From the NCBI RefSeq assembly GCF_030056665.1, contig NZ_JASHIG010000017.1: 64,000 nt of DNA; one strand, written 5' to 3'. Positions within the stretch are counted from its first letter, which is position 1. Each line of letters starts with the position of its first letter. Below the pieces are notes generated by a model that was not told where the DNA came from, made no database searches, and saw only the letters and a program-made list of their open reading frames with translations. Positions 9,137 through 18,773 of this stretch are shown one piece after another. Made by a program: the position numbers and the translations under genes. The stretch comes from Flectobacillus roseus (GTDB lineage Bacteria; Bacteroidota; Bacteroidia; Cytophagales; Spirosomataceae).

Positions 9137-9341
9137 ATGAGTCATCCCTAATTCTAAGGTTGAGTTTGTTCTCTCAGTTTTCAACAAAAAAGCGGCGGAA
9201 AATGTTTTCCGACCGCTTTTTTGATGTTACCCCGTGGATTATAACTCTGCTTGAGACGCAATGCATTGAGTCTCTGCAACTAGATTATAAATTTTAAATT
9301 AATCACTCATTCATTCAATCACTAAATTAGGGATGACTCAT
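9137..9341. repeat. 205-bp unit with perfect 17-bp terminal inverted repeats, containing terminator module 2
   Basis: The ends 9137-9153 (ATGAGTCATCCCTAATT) and 9325-9341 are exact reverse complements. Inside lie an 18-bp hairpin (9185-9223, one bulge, AAAAAAGCGG stem) and an 11-11 palindrome (9253-9274, GAGACGCAATG / CATTGAGTCTC, one mismatch). No ORF and no clear target-site duplication is visible. The unit ends 7 bp before the stop codon of the VCBS lipoprotein gene. Confidence 0.75.
9185..9223. terminator. Bidirectional terminator between ATP-grasp and VCBS genes
   Basis: CAAAAAAGCGGCGGAAAA pairs with TTTTCCGACCGCTTTTTTG around a TG loop with one bulged base. Both strands end in a T-run, fitting termination of two convergent genes. 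Confidence 0.8.
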
Positions 9342-9348
9342 GTTTTTC

Positions 9349-12300
9349 TTACTGAATCTTATAAGCTTTTGGCGCTTGCTGATTGATACCCAAAACTATC
9401 GTTTGATTTAGTTGTAGTACCGAACGAACATCGCCTTTGATTTTCAGACCTGACTTGTTTTGTGAAATGCTTACAAAGTTCCCTTTTCCATCGCCTTGTA
9501 AGAGTAAACCATAATTGGCATCAGATTTACCAAATTTTAGTCTAGTGATGTTTTGATTACCTGCAAGCAATAAATCTTTTTTACCGTCTTTGTTGTAGTC
9601 TAATACCAACAGGTTGTACACTGGTGCAAATTGAGCTTCTAATGGTAAAGCTTTTTCTTCAAATTTACCTTGAGCATTTAAGGTAAAATATCCTGTCTTG
9701 AGATAATTAGCAGTTAATTTTTCGGCACCATCTAGTTCTTTTTCATCAAAAATATCCTTCAAAGTTGCATCTCCATAACTATCATAGCTTGTGAATTTTT
9801 TACGCTTAATAGTAAGTTGTTCTAGCAATTCGTCCCGGGTAAGGTAAGGATATGATTTCCCTTGAACGTAAGTACACAAAATTGGGTCGACAGTCCCATT
9901 TTGGTCAAAATCTTTGAAATACAGTTCGGCAGGTTCTTTAAAATTTACTTTACACTGGCTATTCAAACCATAATTTCCTAGTAGTAGTTCTGGTTTACCG
10001 TCGTTATTCAAATCTTCTACTATTAGTTTATTCCACCAACCTTGATAGTTTTTGTCAAAGTATTTGTCGGTCTCATTTATACTTTTACTACCTTGAATGG
10101 TAAATACCGAAATAGGCATCCATTCGCCAACAACAAGCAATTCTTGTTTTTTATCCTGATTCAAATCTGCAAAAACGGCGTCTGTTACCATACCAATTTT
10201 CTGTAATTCAGCTGGGGTTTGATCTTTGAAAGTGCCATTACCTTGGTTGATAAGGATATAACTTCGTGGTGTTTCTGGATATCTGCCAGGAATTACTCTT
10301 CCACCTACAAATAAATCAGGTTTTCCGTCTTGATTGACATCGCCCACTCGTACACAACCCGTACTGATTGGCATATTGGGTAGGGCAGAGGTAATCAAGG
10401 TAAATCCGCCTTTTCCATTGTTGATATATAGCTGATCTTGAAGCAATGGATCATTTTCGGTAAAATTGCGATATCCGCCATACGCCACATATAAATCTAC
10501 ATTTCCATCGCCATTGGCATCGAAGAAAATGGCATCGCTGATATCTGCATTGGTTTTGGTAGCAATATTTTGCTTGCTGAACCCATTGGCTTTATTTTGG
10601 ATAAATAGCTCACTGGTTTTGCCAAAACAACCACCTACAAATACGTCTTCCAGTCCATCCTGATTCACATCGGCTTTAATCATGACTGGTCCAACAAATG
10701 ACATCGCTTGTGTGAGTAGCGACTGACGTTTGAAATCATTTTGAACGATAGTTGCCGCTGCGCTTTGGATAGGGGAGCTAGTTTCGACAAAATAAGTATT
10801 AACCTCCGATTGTTTTGGGGTAGTATCTGTCGCATTTTTTTCTTCCAAAACTAAGGCTTGGTCTGCTTTCACATTTTTTAATACTTGAACTTTACCACTT
10901 GCCCAAGTAACTTTCAGTGAGTCAATTGTTTGTGATTTTCCTAATCCAAAGTGCAACTCAAAACTCACATTGGATTGAAAGCCACGGGTAGGCATTTGCT
11001 CTTGGTGTTGCGAATTGCCTGACGCGTATATCCTGACCGTTGTTCCGATTCCCATCGTGTTCGGTGCATTTCCTTTAAACTGAATGTTGAGGTAGTGATT
11101 ATCAGACTTTTGCTTGCTTTCATTCTGGTATATGAAGGCAGGAAGATTGATGTTATTGACCACTAAATCCAAATCGCCGTCTTTATCGAGGTCGCTGTAG
11201 GCTGCGCCACTGCTATTCGAAGGACGACTTAAGCCCCATTTGTCTGATAAATTGGTAAATTGGAGATTACCTTTGTTGCGAAACATATAATTGCTAACAT
11301 TGGAAGAAGGCATTTTTTTGACTAATTCTAATACATCCTCACGCTGAAAACCGCCTTGCTTTTGCTTAATGAAATCATCCATATATTTCAAAAAGTCCAA
11401 ATTGGTATAGTCGTGCAAATACCCATTGGTTACATACAAGTCTTTCCAGCCATCGTTGTCATAATCTGCAAAAAGCGCCGACCAACTCCAGTCGGTATTC
11501 GAAATTCCTGATACTTGTCCTATTTCACTAAAAGAGCCATTTCCGTTGTTGAGGTGCAACATATTGCGCATATACTGATGATGAAAACCCGATTGTACGC
11601 TCAAGTCAAACTTGTAATAATTGTCGGGCGCCATCAGTAATTTTTGACGACGATTGTCTTCTGGCAACATATCCAAGGTAAAAATATCAGGCAATAAATC
11701 ATTGTTGATATCAGCTACATCGTTGCCCATCGAAAAGTTGGAAGTATGTCCCAATTGCTCAAGACTTAGCTCTGCAAATCCACCTTTTTGATTATTGAGA
11801 TACAGTCTATCAGGCACTGCATAGTCATTACTTACATAAATATCTGGCCAGCCATCTTGGTTAAAGTCGGCAATACCTGCTCCTAGACCGTATGAAAGAG
11901 CCGAACTTTGAATGCCCGCCTGACCCGTAATATCTCTGAAAAACCCCTTGTCATTGGTGTAGAATCTTGACCCACTCACTGAGTCATCAACCTTGAGTAA
12001 CTCGGCAGTATCGGACAAGTTGAGTACTGGAAGCGATTTGATATTATGATTTAACAGAAAAAGGTCGAGATCACCATCTTTGTCGGAATCAAAGAAATAA
12101 GCATTTGTGCTCGACGCAGGACTATCTAAGCCATATCTTGCAGCCTCCTCCGAAAATGTTGGAATACCGTTAGCATCATTTCCTTGATTGATAAAAAGCT
12201 CGTTGGCTTTCTTTTCTGGACGAAGATTGCCCGAATGACATACATAAATGTCTAGCTTGCCATCGCCATTAATATCCACCATCGTAACGCCAGTTTTCCA

Positions 12301-12663
12301 AGGACCTTGGCGACCTGCTACACCAGCTTGGGCAGTAATATCTTGAAACTCCATTTGAGTTTTATTCAAATAGAGCTTGCTTTCATTCATATTACTCGTA
12401 AAATATAAATCATCATAGCCATCTCCATTGACATCGCCCACAGCTACACCTCCACCATTATAGAAGTACTCGTACATGAGCACGTTAGTGTTGAGACCTT
12501 CGTCTATTACATTTTGGAAATCGACATGAGTTTTTTCAGCTGGCAGTAAGGTAAAAAGTCCTTCGGGAGACGAATCTTCTGAAGTGGATTGAGAGGTATC
12601 TGCACAACTCATGAGAATACTTGTACAGAAGAAAAGGAAGGTTGTATAGGAAAAAATTTTCAT
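9349..12663 (-). CDS. VCBS/FG-GAP repeat outer-membrane lipoprotein with UnbV/ASPIC domain
   Basis: This 1104-residue protein begins with a lipoprotein signal (FLFFCTSILMSCADTSQ; the lipobox Cys is at residue 20). Many calcium-binding-like D-x-[ND]-x-DG repeats follow (DVNGDGYDDLYF, DINGDGKLDIYV, DSDKDGDLDLFL, DFNQDGWPDIYV, DYDNDGWKDLYV, DLDKDGDLDLVV). They occur in two blocks that would form beta-propellers. Between the blocks a UnbV/ASPIC-like segment is visible (GIGTTVRIYASG, RGFQSNVSFELHFGLGKSQTIDSLKVTWASGK). Proteins of this type sit on the surface of Bacteroidota and often accompany SusC/SusD systems; a binding or adhesion role is likely but not shown. It is encoded divergently from the susCD operon, suggesting joint control from the 784-bp gap. 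Confidence 0.88.
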   Translation of the reverse strand: MKIFSYTTFLFFCTSILMSCADTSQSTSEDSSPEGLFTLLPAEKTHVDFQNVIDEGLNTNVLMYEYFYNGGGVAVGDVNGDGYDDLYFTSNMNESKLYLNKTQMEFQDITAQAGVAGRQGPWKTGVTMVDINGDGKLDIYVCHSGNLRPEKKANELFINQGNDANGIPTFSEEAARYGLDSPASSTNAYFFDSDKDGDLDLFLLNHNIKSLPVLNLSDTAELLKVDDSVSGSRFYTNDKGFFRDITGQAGIQSSALSYGLGAGIADFNQDGWPDIYVSNDYAVPDRLYLNNQKGGFAELSLEQLGHTSNFSMGNDVADINNDLLPDIFTLDMLPEDNRRQKLLMAPDNYYKFDLSVQSGFHHQYMRNMLHLNNGNGSFSEIGQVSGISNTDWSWSALFADYDNDGWKDLYVTNGYLHDYTNLDFLKYMDDFIKQKQGGFQREDVLELVKKMPSSNVSNYMFRNKGNLQFTNLSDKWGLSRPSNSSGAAYSDLDKDGDLDLVVNNINLPAFIYQNESKQKSDNHYLNIQFKGNAPNTMGIGTTVRIYASGNSQHQEQMPTRGFQSNVSFELHFGLGKSQTIDSLKVTWASGKVQVLKNVKADQALVLEEKNATDTTPKQSEVNTYFVETSSPIQSAAATIVQNDFKRQSLLTQAMSFVGPVMIKADVNQDGLEDVFVGGCFGKTSELFIQNKANGFSKQNIATKTNADISDAIFFDANGDGNVDLYVAYGGYRNFTENDPLLQDQLYINNGKGGFTLITSALPNMPISTGCVRVGDVNQDGKPDLFVGGRVIPGRYPETPRSYILINQGNGTFKDQTPAELQKIGMVTDAVFADLNQDKKQELLVVGEWMPISVFTIQGSKSINETDKYFDKNYQGWWNKLIVEDLNNDGKPELLLGNYGLNSQCKVNFKEPAELYFKDFDQNGTVDPILCTYVQGKSYPYLTRDELLEQLTIKRKKFTSYDSYGDATLKDIFDEKELDGAEKLTANYLKTGYFTLNAQGKFEEKALPLEAQFAPVYNLLVLDYNKDGKKDLLLAGNQNITRLKFGKSDANYGLLLQGDGKGNFVSISQNKSGLKIKGDVRSVLQLNQTIVLGINQQAPKAYKIQ

Positions 12664-13447
12664 GCTTGTTAAATAGACGATTGTAAAGGGTCTGCTTGAT
12701 TTAGATTTTGTTAATTAATAAGTTATTGAGCCACTTTGGATTGGCGAGCTACTTGTTTCTTAAGGGTTACAACTACTGAAAACTACCTAATTTTCTCGAC
12801 TTTTTTAAAGAAGATATTCAGAAAAATAAGGAAAATGTTGGATTCAAAAATACTTCAAAGATTGCATAATACTGAGAACAAAAAAGAGCTTGTGCTACGC
12901 ATATTTTCCATTTTCCCTAAAAATGAATGCTTCCTCAAAATGTAGTGGAGTAATGGTTTGTAAAAATATTTAAAATTTCACTATTTTATTGTTTTTATAA
13001 ATAAAATGGAGTTTTCTTATGATTGATTGTATACTTTTTCTGACTGCATTTTTCAGATATATTCCTCTTTTATCGTACTATATTAACACTAATCAATAAG
13101 TATGCAGACTGATTGGTTGTTTTGTGATAAATTTTATTCTTTTTGTGCAAATGTTTGCACAGCCTTATTTCCTCATTTAATCAAAAAAAATAAAATAATT
13201 CTCAATTTTGTGAGTAATTGTATGGGTATAAAAAGTACAACTATTTCTTACTTTGTTAAAAGTATGAGAGTGCATAGACCCCACTTTCGTACTACAGGCG
13301 AGCTTGTGCATGATGGCTTGACCATATCTATCTAAAGTAATTATAACTATGAAAATTTCGGACGATTGCGTGTTCAAGATTGAGCATTGCCTCAATACCT
13401 ACGTGTATTTATTCCAATCCCATTACAATTCCATAACATAAAAAATT
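12664..13447. other. Divergent control region between VCBS lipoprotein and susC, no gene seen
   Basis: This AT-rich gap of 784 bp contains only short ORFs (69 and 77 codons) with no family likeness or plausible start context. Its one clear signal is the palindrome at 13144-13161. No confident TTG/TAnnTTTG promoter could be fixed. Confidence 0.6.
13144..13161. promoter_or_regulatory. LacI-family-type operator upstream of susC
   Basis: The sequence TGTGCAAATGTTTGCACA is a perfect 18-bp palindrome. It matches the GCAAAnnTTTGC core typical of LacI/GalR-family operators, normally with a central CG in place of the TG here. It lies 287 bp before the susC start and about 480 bp from the start of the divergent VCBS gene. 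No LacI-family regulator gene is in the window. Confidence 0.6.
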
Positions 13448-16400
13448 ATGATTAATTCTACTCAGTGGAAGCATCAGAGTCGGAGAATTTGTTTTCTGAC
13501 TTTGGGGTTCATTTTTATGGTTTTTGCTAATACACTTGCCCAAAGTGTAAAAGGAAAAATCACTGATGACAAAGGTCAAGGTTTGCCCGGGGTCAACATT
13601 TTAGTGAAGGGCACTAGCGTCGGTACTACTTCCGATGTCAATGGTGTGTACTCCGTTAATGCTGGCAAATCTGCGATCTTAGTTATTACCTCAGTTGGGT
13701 TTATTTCCCAAGAAGTATCTGTGAATAGTCGTTCTGTTGTAGACGTTGCGCTTGCTACCGATGTTAAATCTCTTGAGGAGGTTGTGGTAGTAGGTTACGG
13801 TACGCAGAAAAAAGTAACTGTTACAGGTGCTGTTGTTGCTGTACAAGGTGAGAAAATTTTGAAGTCACCAGCAGTGGATCTTTCAAACTCATTGGCAGGT
13901 CGTTTGCCAGGTTTGGTGGTTATCCAACAAAGTGGTGAGCCAGGAAACGATGGTGCTAATATCTCGATTCGTGGTACAAATACCCTTGGTAACAGTAGCC
14001 CACTTGTGGTAATTGATGGTATTCCTGATCGTGACGGTGGCTTGGGTCGTTTGAACCCACGTGACATCGAATCGATTTCGGTTTTGAAAGATGCTTCGGC
14101 GGCGATTTATGGTGCTCGTGCAGCAAACGGTGCTATCTTGGTAACAACCAAAAGAGGTAAAACTGGTAAGCCAACGATTACTTATGATATGAACCTTGGA
14201 TGGGCTCAGCCAACAAGAGTTCCTCAAATGTCAAGCGCTGCAGAGTATGCTAAAATCATGAATGAGCTTCCGATTTATAAAAATATTCCAGCAGGAGAGT
14301 GGGGAGCTGCATGGCAAAGTATTCAAAACACTGGTACGTACAAGTCTCCAACTGCAGGAGTAGGTACAATCAATGCCAACTACAGCCCAGACGCTGTGAA
14401 GAAATTTGCTGATGGTTCAGACCCTTGGCGTTATCCAAATACTGACTGGTTTGGTGATGCCTTCAAAACTTGGACTCCACAAAGCCGTCATAACTTACAA
14501 TTGTCGGGTGGTTCTGAAAATATGCGTTATATGGCTTCTTTGGGCTATGTTTCACAAGATGCCTATTACAAAAACTCAGCTACTAACTACCACCAATACA
14601 ATTTCAGAACAAACCTCGATGCCAAAATCAACAAGTACATTAGTGCAAACTTGGGTATCATGGTGCGTCGTGAACAACGTAGATATCCAACCGAAAGTGC
14701 GGGTTCTATTTTCCGTATGTTGATGCGTGGTCGTCCGACTGAGCCAGAAGTTTGGCCAAATGGTTTACCAGGTCCAGATATTGAAAATGGTCAAAACCCT
14801 TATGTGATTACTACGAATGCTACAGGTTATGTGGACAATCCAACTGACTACGTGCAATCTAACGGTTCGGTAGTTTTGACTAACCCTTGGGTGGATGGTT
14901 TGAAGGTTACATTATCGGGTGCGATTGACAAAAACAGCCAAACTAGTAAGACTTGGCAAACACCATGGATGTTGTACTATTGGGACAAACAAACCTATCA
15001 ATCAGATGGCGTAACGCCATTGTTGGTAGGTGCGATTCGTTCAAACTTTACAGATCCTCGTTTGAACCAATCATATAGCAACGTTTTGAATACCAACTTG
15101 ACTGCCATGATTAACTATGACAAGAAATTTGGAGCAGATCATAACTTGAGCTTCTTGGCTGGTGTAACTCGTGAGACTTTCGATGGAGATAATTTCTTTG
15201 CTTACAGACGTAACTATATTTCTTCGGCTGTTGACCAGTTGTTTGCAGGTGGTTCTTTGCAACAGAATACAGGAGGTAGTGCTTATAACCGTGCACGTTT
15301 GGGTTATTATGGCCGTGTGCAATACAACTACAAGGAGAGATATTTATTAGAATACATCTGGCGTTATGATGGTTCTTATATATTCCCAGGTGCTCATCGT
15401 TTTGGTTTCTTCCCAGGGGTGTTAGTAGGTTGGAATATCTCTAACGAAGATTTCTTCAAAGTAAAAGGTGTTGACAATTTGAAACTTCGTGCTTCTTATG
15501 GTCAAATGGGTAACGACCAAGTATTCTTCAATAACCAATTGCAAGAATATGCTTACTTGTCGACATTTGGTTTTGGACAATATCCTATCAACAACCAAGT
15601 GGTAACTACTTTGAACGAGACAGTTTTAGCAAACCCTAACTTTACTTGGGAACGTGCTAATAACTATAACATTGGTCTCGATGGGTCATTCTTAAATAAC
15701 AAGATTAACCTAACATTTGAATACTTCTACAATAGAAGAGATCAAATCTTGATTCAAAAAACAGGTTCAACGCCAGCATCTTCAGGTATCAACTCTTTGT
15801 TACCTCCAGTAAACGCAGGTATTGTTGAAAACCGTGGTTTTGAATTCAACGTAGGCTATAATGGCAAAGCGTCAAAAGATTTAACTTTTAGAGCAGCTGT
15901 TAATGGTGGTTATGCTAAAAACAAAGTAGTATTTATGGACGAAGTACCTGGCGCGCCTAGCTACCAGTTACAAGAAGGTAAGCCAATAAACGGCTACTTG
16001 GTATATGAATATGATGGTGTATTCAAAAACACTGCAGAAATTGATGCAAACAAACTTGATTATTCTGCTGTAACATCAAAATTGATTCCTGGTGACATGA
16101 AATTTAAAGATGTAAATGGCGACGGTAAAATCAACGGTGATGACCAAGTAAGATTAGACCAAAACTCTACTCCAACTTTCAACTTCGGTGCTACATTCGA
16201 TGTACGTTACAAAGGCTTTGATGTGAGTGTATTGTTCCAAGGTGCAATGGGTGCGGCTATTCGTATTCAAACTGAATCGGGTGATATTGGTAACTATTTG
16301 AAGTACTCTTATGACCACAGATGGTCAGTAGACAACCCAAGTAGTGTAGACCCACGTTTGGCAAGTAGAGGTGATACCTACTTTACTGGCGGTAACTACG

Positions 16401-16645
16401 GTAACAATACCTATTACCTATTTAGTAAAAACTATGTTCGTTTGAAGAACATCGAATTAGGCTATAATTTTCCAAGTAATATTACTGAGAAGTTAAAATT
16501 AGGAAGTTTGAGAGTTTATGTCAATGCCTTGAATTTGTTGACAATTGACAAAAACAAAATCTTTGACCCAGAGGCGACTGCTCAAGGTGGTGTGTACTAC
16601 CCACAATCACGTGTGATAAATGTAGGTTTGAGTCTAACCTTCTAA
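13448..16645 (+). CDS. SusC/RagA-family TonB-linked outer-membrane protein
   Basis: The protein has 1065 residues and a signal peptide (FMVFANTLAQS). It then has a carboxypeptidase-regulatory-like domain (GKITDDKGQGLPGVNILVKG), a TonB-box region (LEEVVVVGYGTQKKVTVTGA), a plug (SNSLAGRLPGLVVIQ, SIRGTNTLGNSSPLVVIDG, SISVLKDASAAIYGARAANG) and a 22-strand barrel ending in an aromatic-rich C-terminus (VINVGLSLTF). It would import a polymer breakdown product or other large ligand with the SusD lipoprotein 14 bp downstream. Calling it SusC-like says nothing about substrate; there is no glycoside hydrolase in the cluster. Regulation through the palindrome at 13144 is inferred. Confidence 0.95.
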   Translation: MINSTQWKHQSRRICFLTLGFIFMVFANTLAQSVKGKITDDKGQGLPGVNILVKGTSVGTTSDVNGVYSVNAGKSAILVITSVGFISQEVSVNSRSVVDVALATDVKSLEEVVVVGYGTQKKVTVTGAVVAVQGEKILKSPAVDLSNSLAGRLPGLVVIQQSGEPGNDGANISIRGTNTLGNSSPLVVIDGIPDRDGGLGRLNPRDIESISVLKDASAAIYGARAANGAILVTTKRGKTGKPTITYDMNLGWAQPTRVPQMSSAAEYAKIMNELPIYKNIPAGEWGAAWQSIQNTGTYKSPTAGVGTINANYSPDAVKKFADGSDPWRYPNTDWFGDAFKTWTPQSRHNLQLSGGSENMRYMASLGYVSQDAYYKNSATNYHQYNFRTNLDAKINKYISANLGIMVRREQRRYPTESAGSIFRMLMRGRPTEPEVWPNGLPGPDIENGQNPYVITTNATGYVDNPTDYVQSNGSVVLTNPWVDGLKVTLSGAIDKNSQTSKTWQTPWMLYYWDKQTYQSDGVTPLLVGAIRSNFTDPRLNQSYSNVLNTNLTAMINYDKKFGADHNLSFLAGVTRETFDGDNFFAYRRNYISSAVDQLFAGGSLQQNTGGSAYNRARLGYYGRVQYNYKERYLLEYIWRYDGSYIFPGAHRFGFFPGVLVGWNISNEDFFKVKGVDNLKLRASYGQMGNDQVFFNNQLQEYAYLSTFGFGQYPINNQVVTTLNETVLANPNFTWERANNYNIGLDGSFLNNKINLTFEYFYNRRDQILIQKTGSTPASSGINSLLPPVNAGIVENRGFEFNVGYNGKASKDLTFRAAVNGGYAKNKVVFMDEVPGAPSYQLQEGKPINGYLVYEYDGVFKNTAEIDANKLDYSAVTSKLIPGDMKFKDVNGDGKINGDDQVRLDQNSTPTFNFGATFDVRYKGFDVSVLFQGAMGAAIRIQTESGDIGNYLKYSYDHRWSVDNPSSVDPRLASRGDTYFTGGNYGNNTYYLFSKNYVRLKNIELGYNFPSNITEKLKLGSLRVYVNALNLLTIDKNKIFDPEATAQGGVYYPQSRVINVGLSLTF

Positions 16646-16659
16646 AAACGTAATTTAAC

Positions 16660-18543
16660 ATGAAGAAATTTAGTATAAAAGTAGGCTTATTCGCTGCTCT
16701 GATGGGGCTTACTTTATCTTGTGATCAAGAATTTTTGAATACCAAACCCTTAGATAAAATATCGAGTGCTGCAACATGGGCTGATGGACCACTTTCGGAG
16801 GCTTTTGTTTTTAATGTGTACTCTTTCTTAGGATATGGTGGTTTCGAAGAGCAAGCTTTGGCGGCTTACACCGATGAAGCGATGTTTACGCACGCTGGTC
16901 GTAACATCAACACTTTTACTGAAGGTACTGAAAGTCCAAACAACATTGCTTGGGTGAGTGATACCTATGGTTGGGATAAAATGTATCTTGCGATTCGTGA
17001 GGCAAACGTAGCATTAGAAAATTTACCAACAGCTACTTTTACCAACGCTACACTAAAAGATCGCTTAATTGGTGAGTCATATTTCTTGCGTGCTTATTAC
17101 TATCAACAATTACTCCGTTTTTATGGTGGTGTACCTTTGATTAGTAAATCTTACGGTTTGAACGAAGATTATACTGTAGCAAGAAGCTCGTATGATGAGT
17201 GTGTGAAGTTTATCGTGAGTGATTTGGACAACGCTATCAAACTTTTGGATGGCAAACCGTCTACCCCAGGTCGTGCTACTAAGTTGTCAGCGATGGCATT
17301 AAAAGCTCGTGTATTGTTGTATGCAGCGAGCGATTTGCATGATGGTCCTACGGCAAAGGCAAAATCGCCAGTGTTAGCTTCATATCAAAATATTGATTTG
17401 TTAGCATACCCTTCTGGCGACCGTGCTGCACGTTGGCAAGCGGCAAAAGCTGCTGCAAAGGCAGTATTAGATGCTACTACGGGTTACAAATTGAATTTGA
17501 CAGCGCCAGTATCTGCTGAAGAAGGTAAAAATAACTATAATGCCATCGCAATGGGTGGTCAGAGTGCTGTGGCTGATCCAGCTGCTGCATCTGAGTTATT
17601 ATTCCAACGTACGCATACAGCCTTGTATACACAAGAGGATAACTGGCCTTTGGGAGGTATTCACTATGGTATCAACAACGGACCAAACGGTTATCACAAC
17701 TGGGCAGGTAATACGCCAATCCAGCAATTAGTTGATGACTATGAAATGATGGACGGTACCAAATTTGACTGGAATAATGCTACACATAAGGCGGCACCTT
17801 ACGAAAATCGTGACCCACGTTTCTATGCTTCGGTACTGTATGATGGAGCACCTTGGAAGCCTCGCCCTGCTGACGTTGCAGCGTTAGACCCTGCTAACCA
17901 AATTCAAACAGGTTATTATGATGATGGAAAAGGAGGAGTTTTGAATGGTATCGATACACGTGAGTCAGCAGTAGAAAACTGGAATGGTAGCCGTACGCAC
18001 TATTACACTCGTAAGTTTATCGATCCAAACCCAGCATTGGCTGATAACCAATCTTCTGCACAGGTGATTCCTTGGCCGTTTATTCGTTATACAGAAATGG
18101 CATTGAGTTATGCTGAAGCAAGTATCGAAACTGGCGATGAAGCAGAAGCTTTAAAGTGGATCAATAAAATTCGTTTCCGCTCAGGTATGCCTGCTGTAAA
18201 TGACAAAGGTACTGCTTTGCGTGACCGTTTAAGAAATGAAAGACGTATTGAATTGTCTTATGAAGAGCATCGTTATCATGATGCACGTCGTTGGATGATT
18301 GCTGCTTCTACGGTAGGACGTGGCGTAAAATCTATCCATGTGGATGCTAAACTTAAACCGGGTATGACGGCACCTGCTACCTATAAATATGACAAAAATC
18401 GTTATACTTATAACTACACAGTAGAGGATAATACCTCTAACGAAACGCGTACTTGGAACGACAAAATGTACTATCGTGCTTTGAGTCGTAATGAGGTGTT
18501 GCGTAATACCAAGTTGGTACAAAACCCAGGATATTCGAATTAA
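16660..18543 (+). CDS. RagB/SusD-family nutrient-binding lipoprotein
   Basis: The 627-residue protein has a lipoprotein signal (LFAALMGLTLSCDQEF, Cys at residue 21). It has the SusD family opening LNTKPLDKISSAATW, TPR-like helices (LIGESYFLRAYYYQQLLRFYGGVPLIS is the classic SusD block) and the C-terminal RagB motif (RNERRIELSYEEHRYHDARRW). It would cap the SusC barrel and deliver ligand. The gene follows susC by 14 bp and is clearly co-transcribed. A hairpin 25 bp after the stop probably ends or attenuates the transcript. Confidence 0.95.
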   Translation: MKKFSIKVGLFAALMGLTLSCDQEFLNTKPLDKISSAATWADGPLSEAFVFNVYSFLGYGGFEEQALAAYTDEAMFTHAGRNINTFTEGTESPNNIAWVSDTYGWDKMYLAIREANVALENLPTATFTNATLKDRLIGESYFLRAYYYQQLLRFYGGVPLISKSYGLNEDYTVARSSYDECVKFIVSDLDNAIKLLDGKPSTPGRATKLSAMALKARVLLYAASDLHDGPTAKAKSPVLASYQNIDLLAYPSGDRAARWQAAKAAAKAVLDATTGYKLNLTAPVSAEEGKNNYNAIAMGGQSAVADPAAASELLFQRTHTALYTQEDNWPLGGIHYGINNGPNGYHNWAGNTPIQQLVDDYEMMDGTKFDWNNATHKAAPYENRDPRFYASVLYDGAPWKPRPADVAALDPANQIQTGYYDDGKGGVLNGIDTRESAVENWNGSRTHYYTRKFIDPNPALADNQSSAQVIPWPFIRYTEMALSYAEASIETGDEAEALKWINKIRFRSGMPAVNDKGTALRDRLRNERRIELSYEEHRYHDARRWMIAASTVGRGVKSIHVDAKLKPGMTAPATYKYDKNRYTYNYTVEDNTSNETRTWNDKMYYRALSRNEVLRNTKLVQNPGYSN

Positions 18544-18567
18544 TCCTATCCCTAATCCAAATATCCT

Positions 18568-18593
18568 TTAGGCAGTCAGTGATGACTGCCTAA
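18568..18593 (+). terminator. Hairpin after susD
   Basis: The perfect 11-bp inverted repeat TTAGGCAGTCA / TGACTGCCTAA has a GTGA loop and is followed by TTTGGTT. The T-run is weak, so partial read-through into the haloperoxidase gene at 18774 is possible. Confidence 0.65.
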
Positions 18594-18773
18594 TTTGGTT
18601 AAATCGTCTTATATCTTTAGAAATGCCAGATTACTAATTCAATGATTTATTTCACTTTATGATTTTAACAATATAAAATATACATATATTGTGCACTAAT
18701 CAGTCAATATTGGAGTTTTACTATTAAGTAGAAAGCGTTTGACTTTTCCTCTTTCAACATAAATTTATAAAAC

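Noticed and set aside
13102..13335. A 77-codon ORF upstream of susC
   Set aside because: It has no family likeness, spans the operator-like palindrome and lacks a start context; treated as control region.
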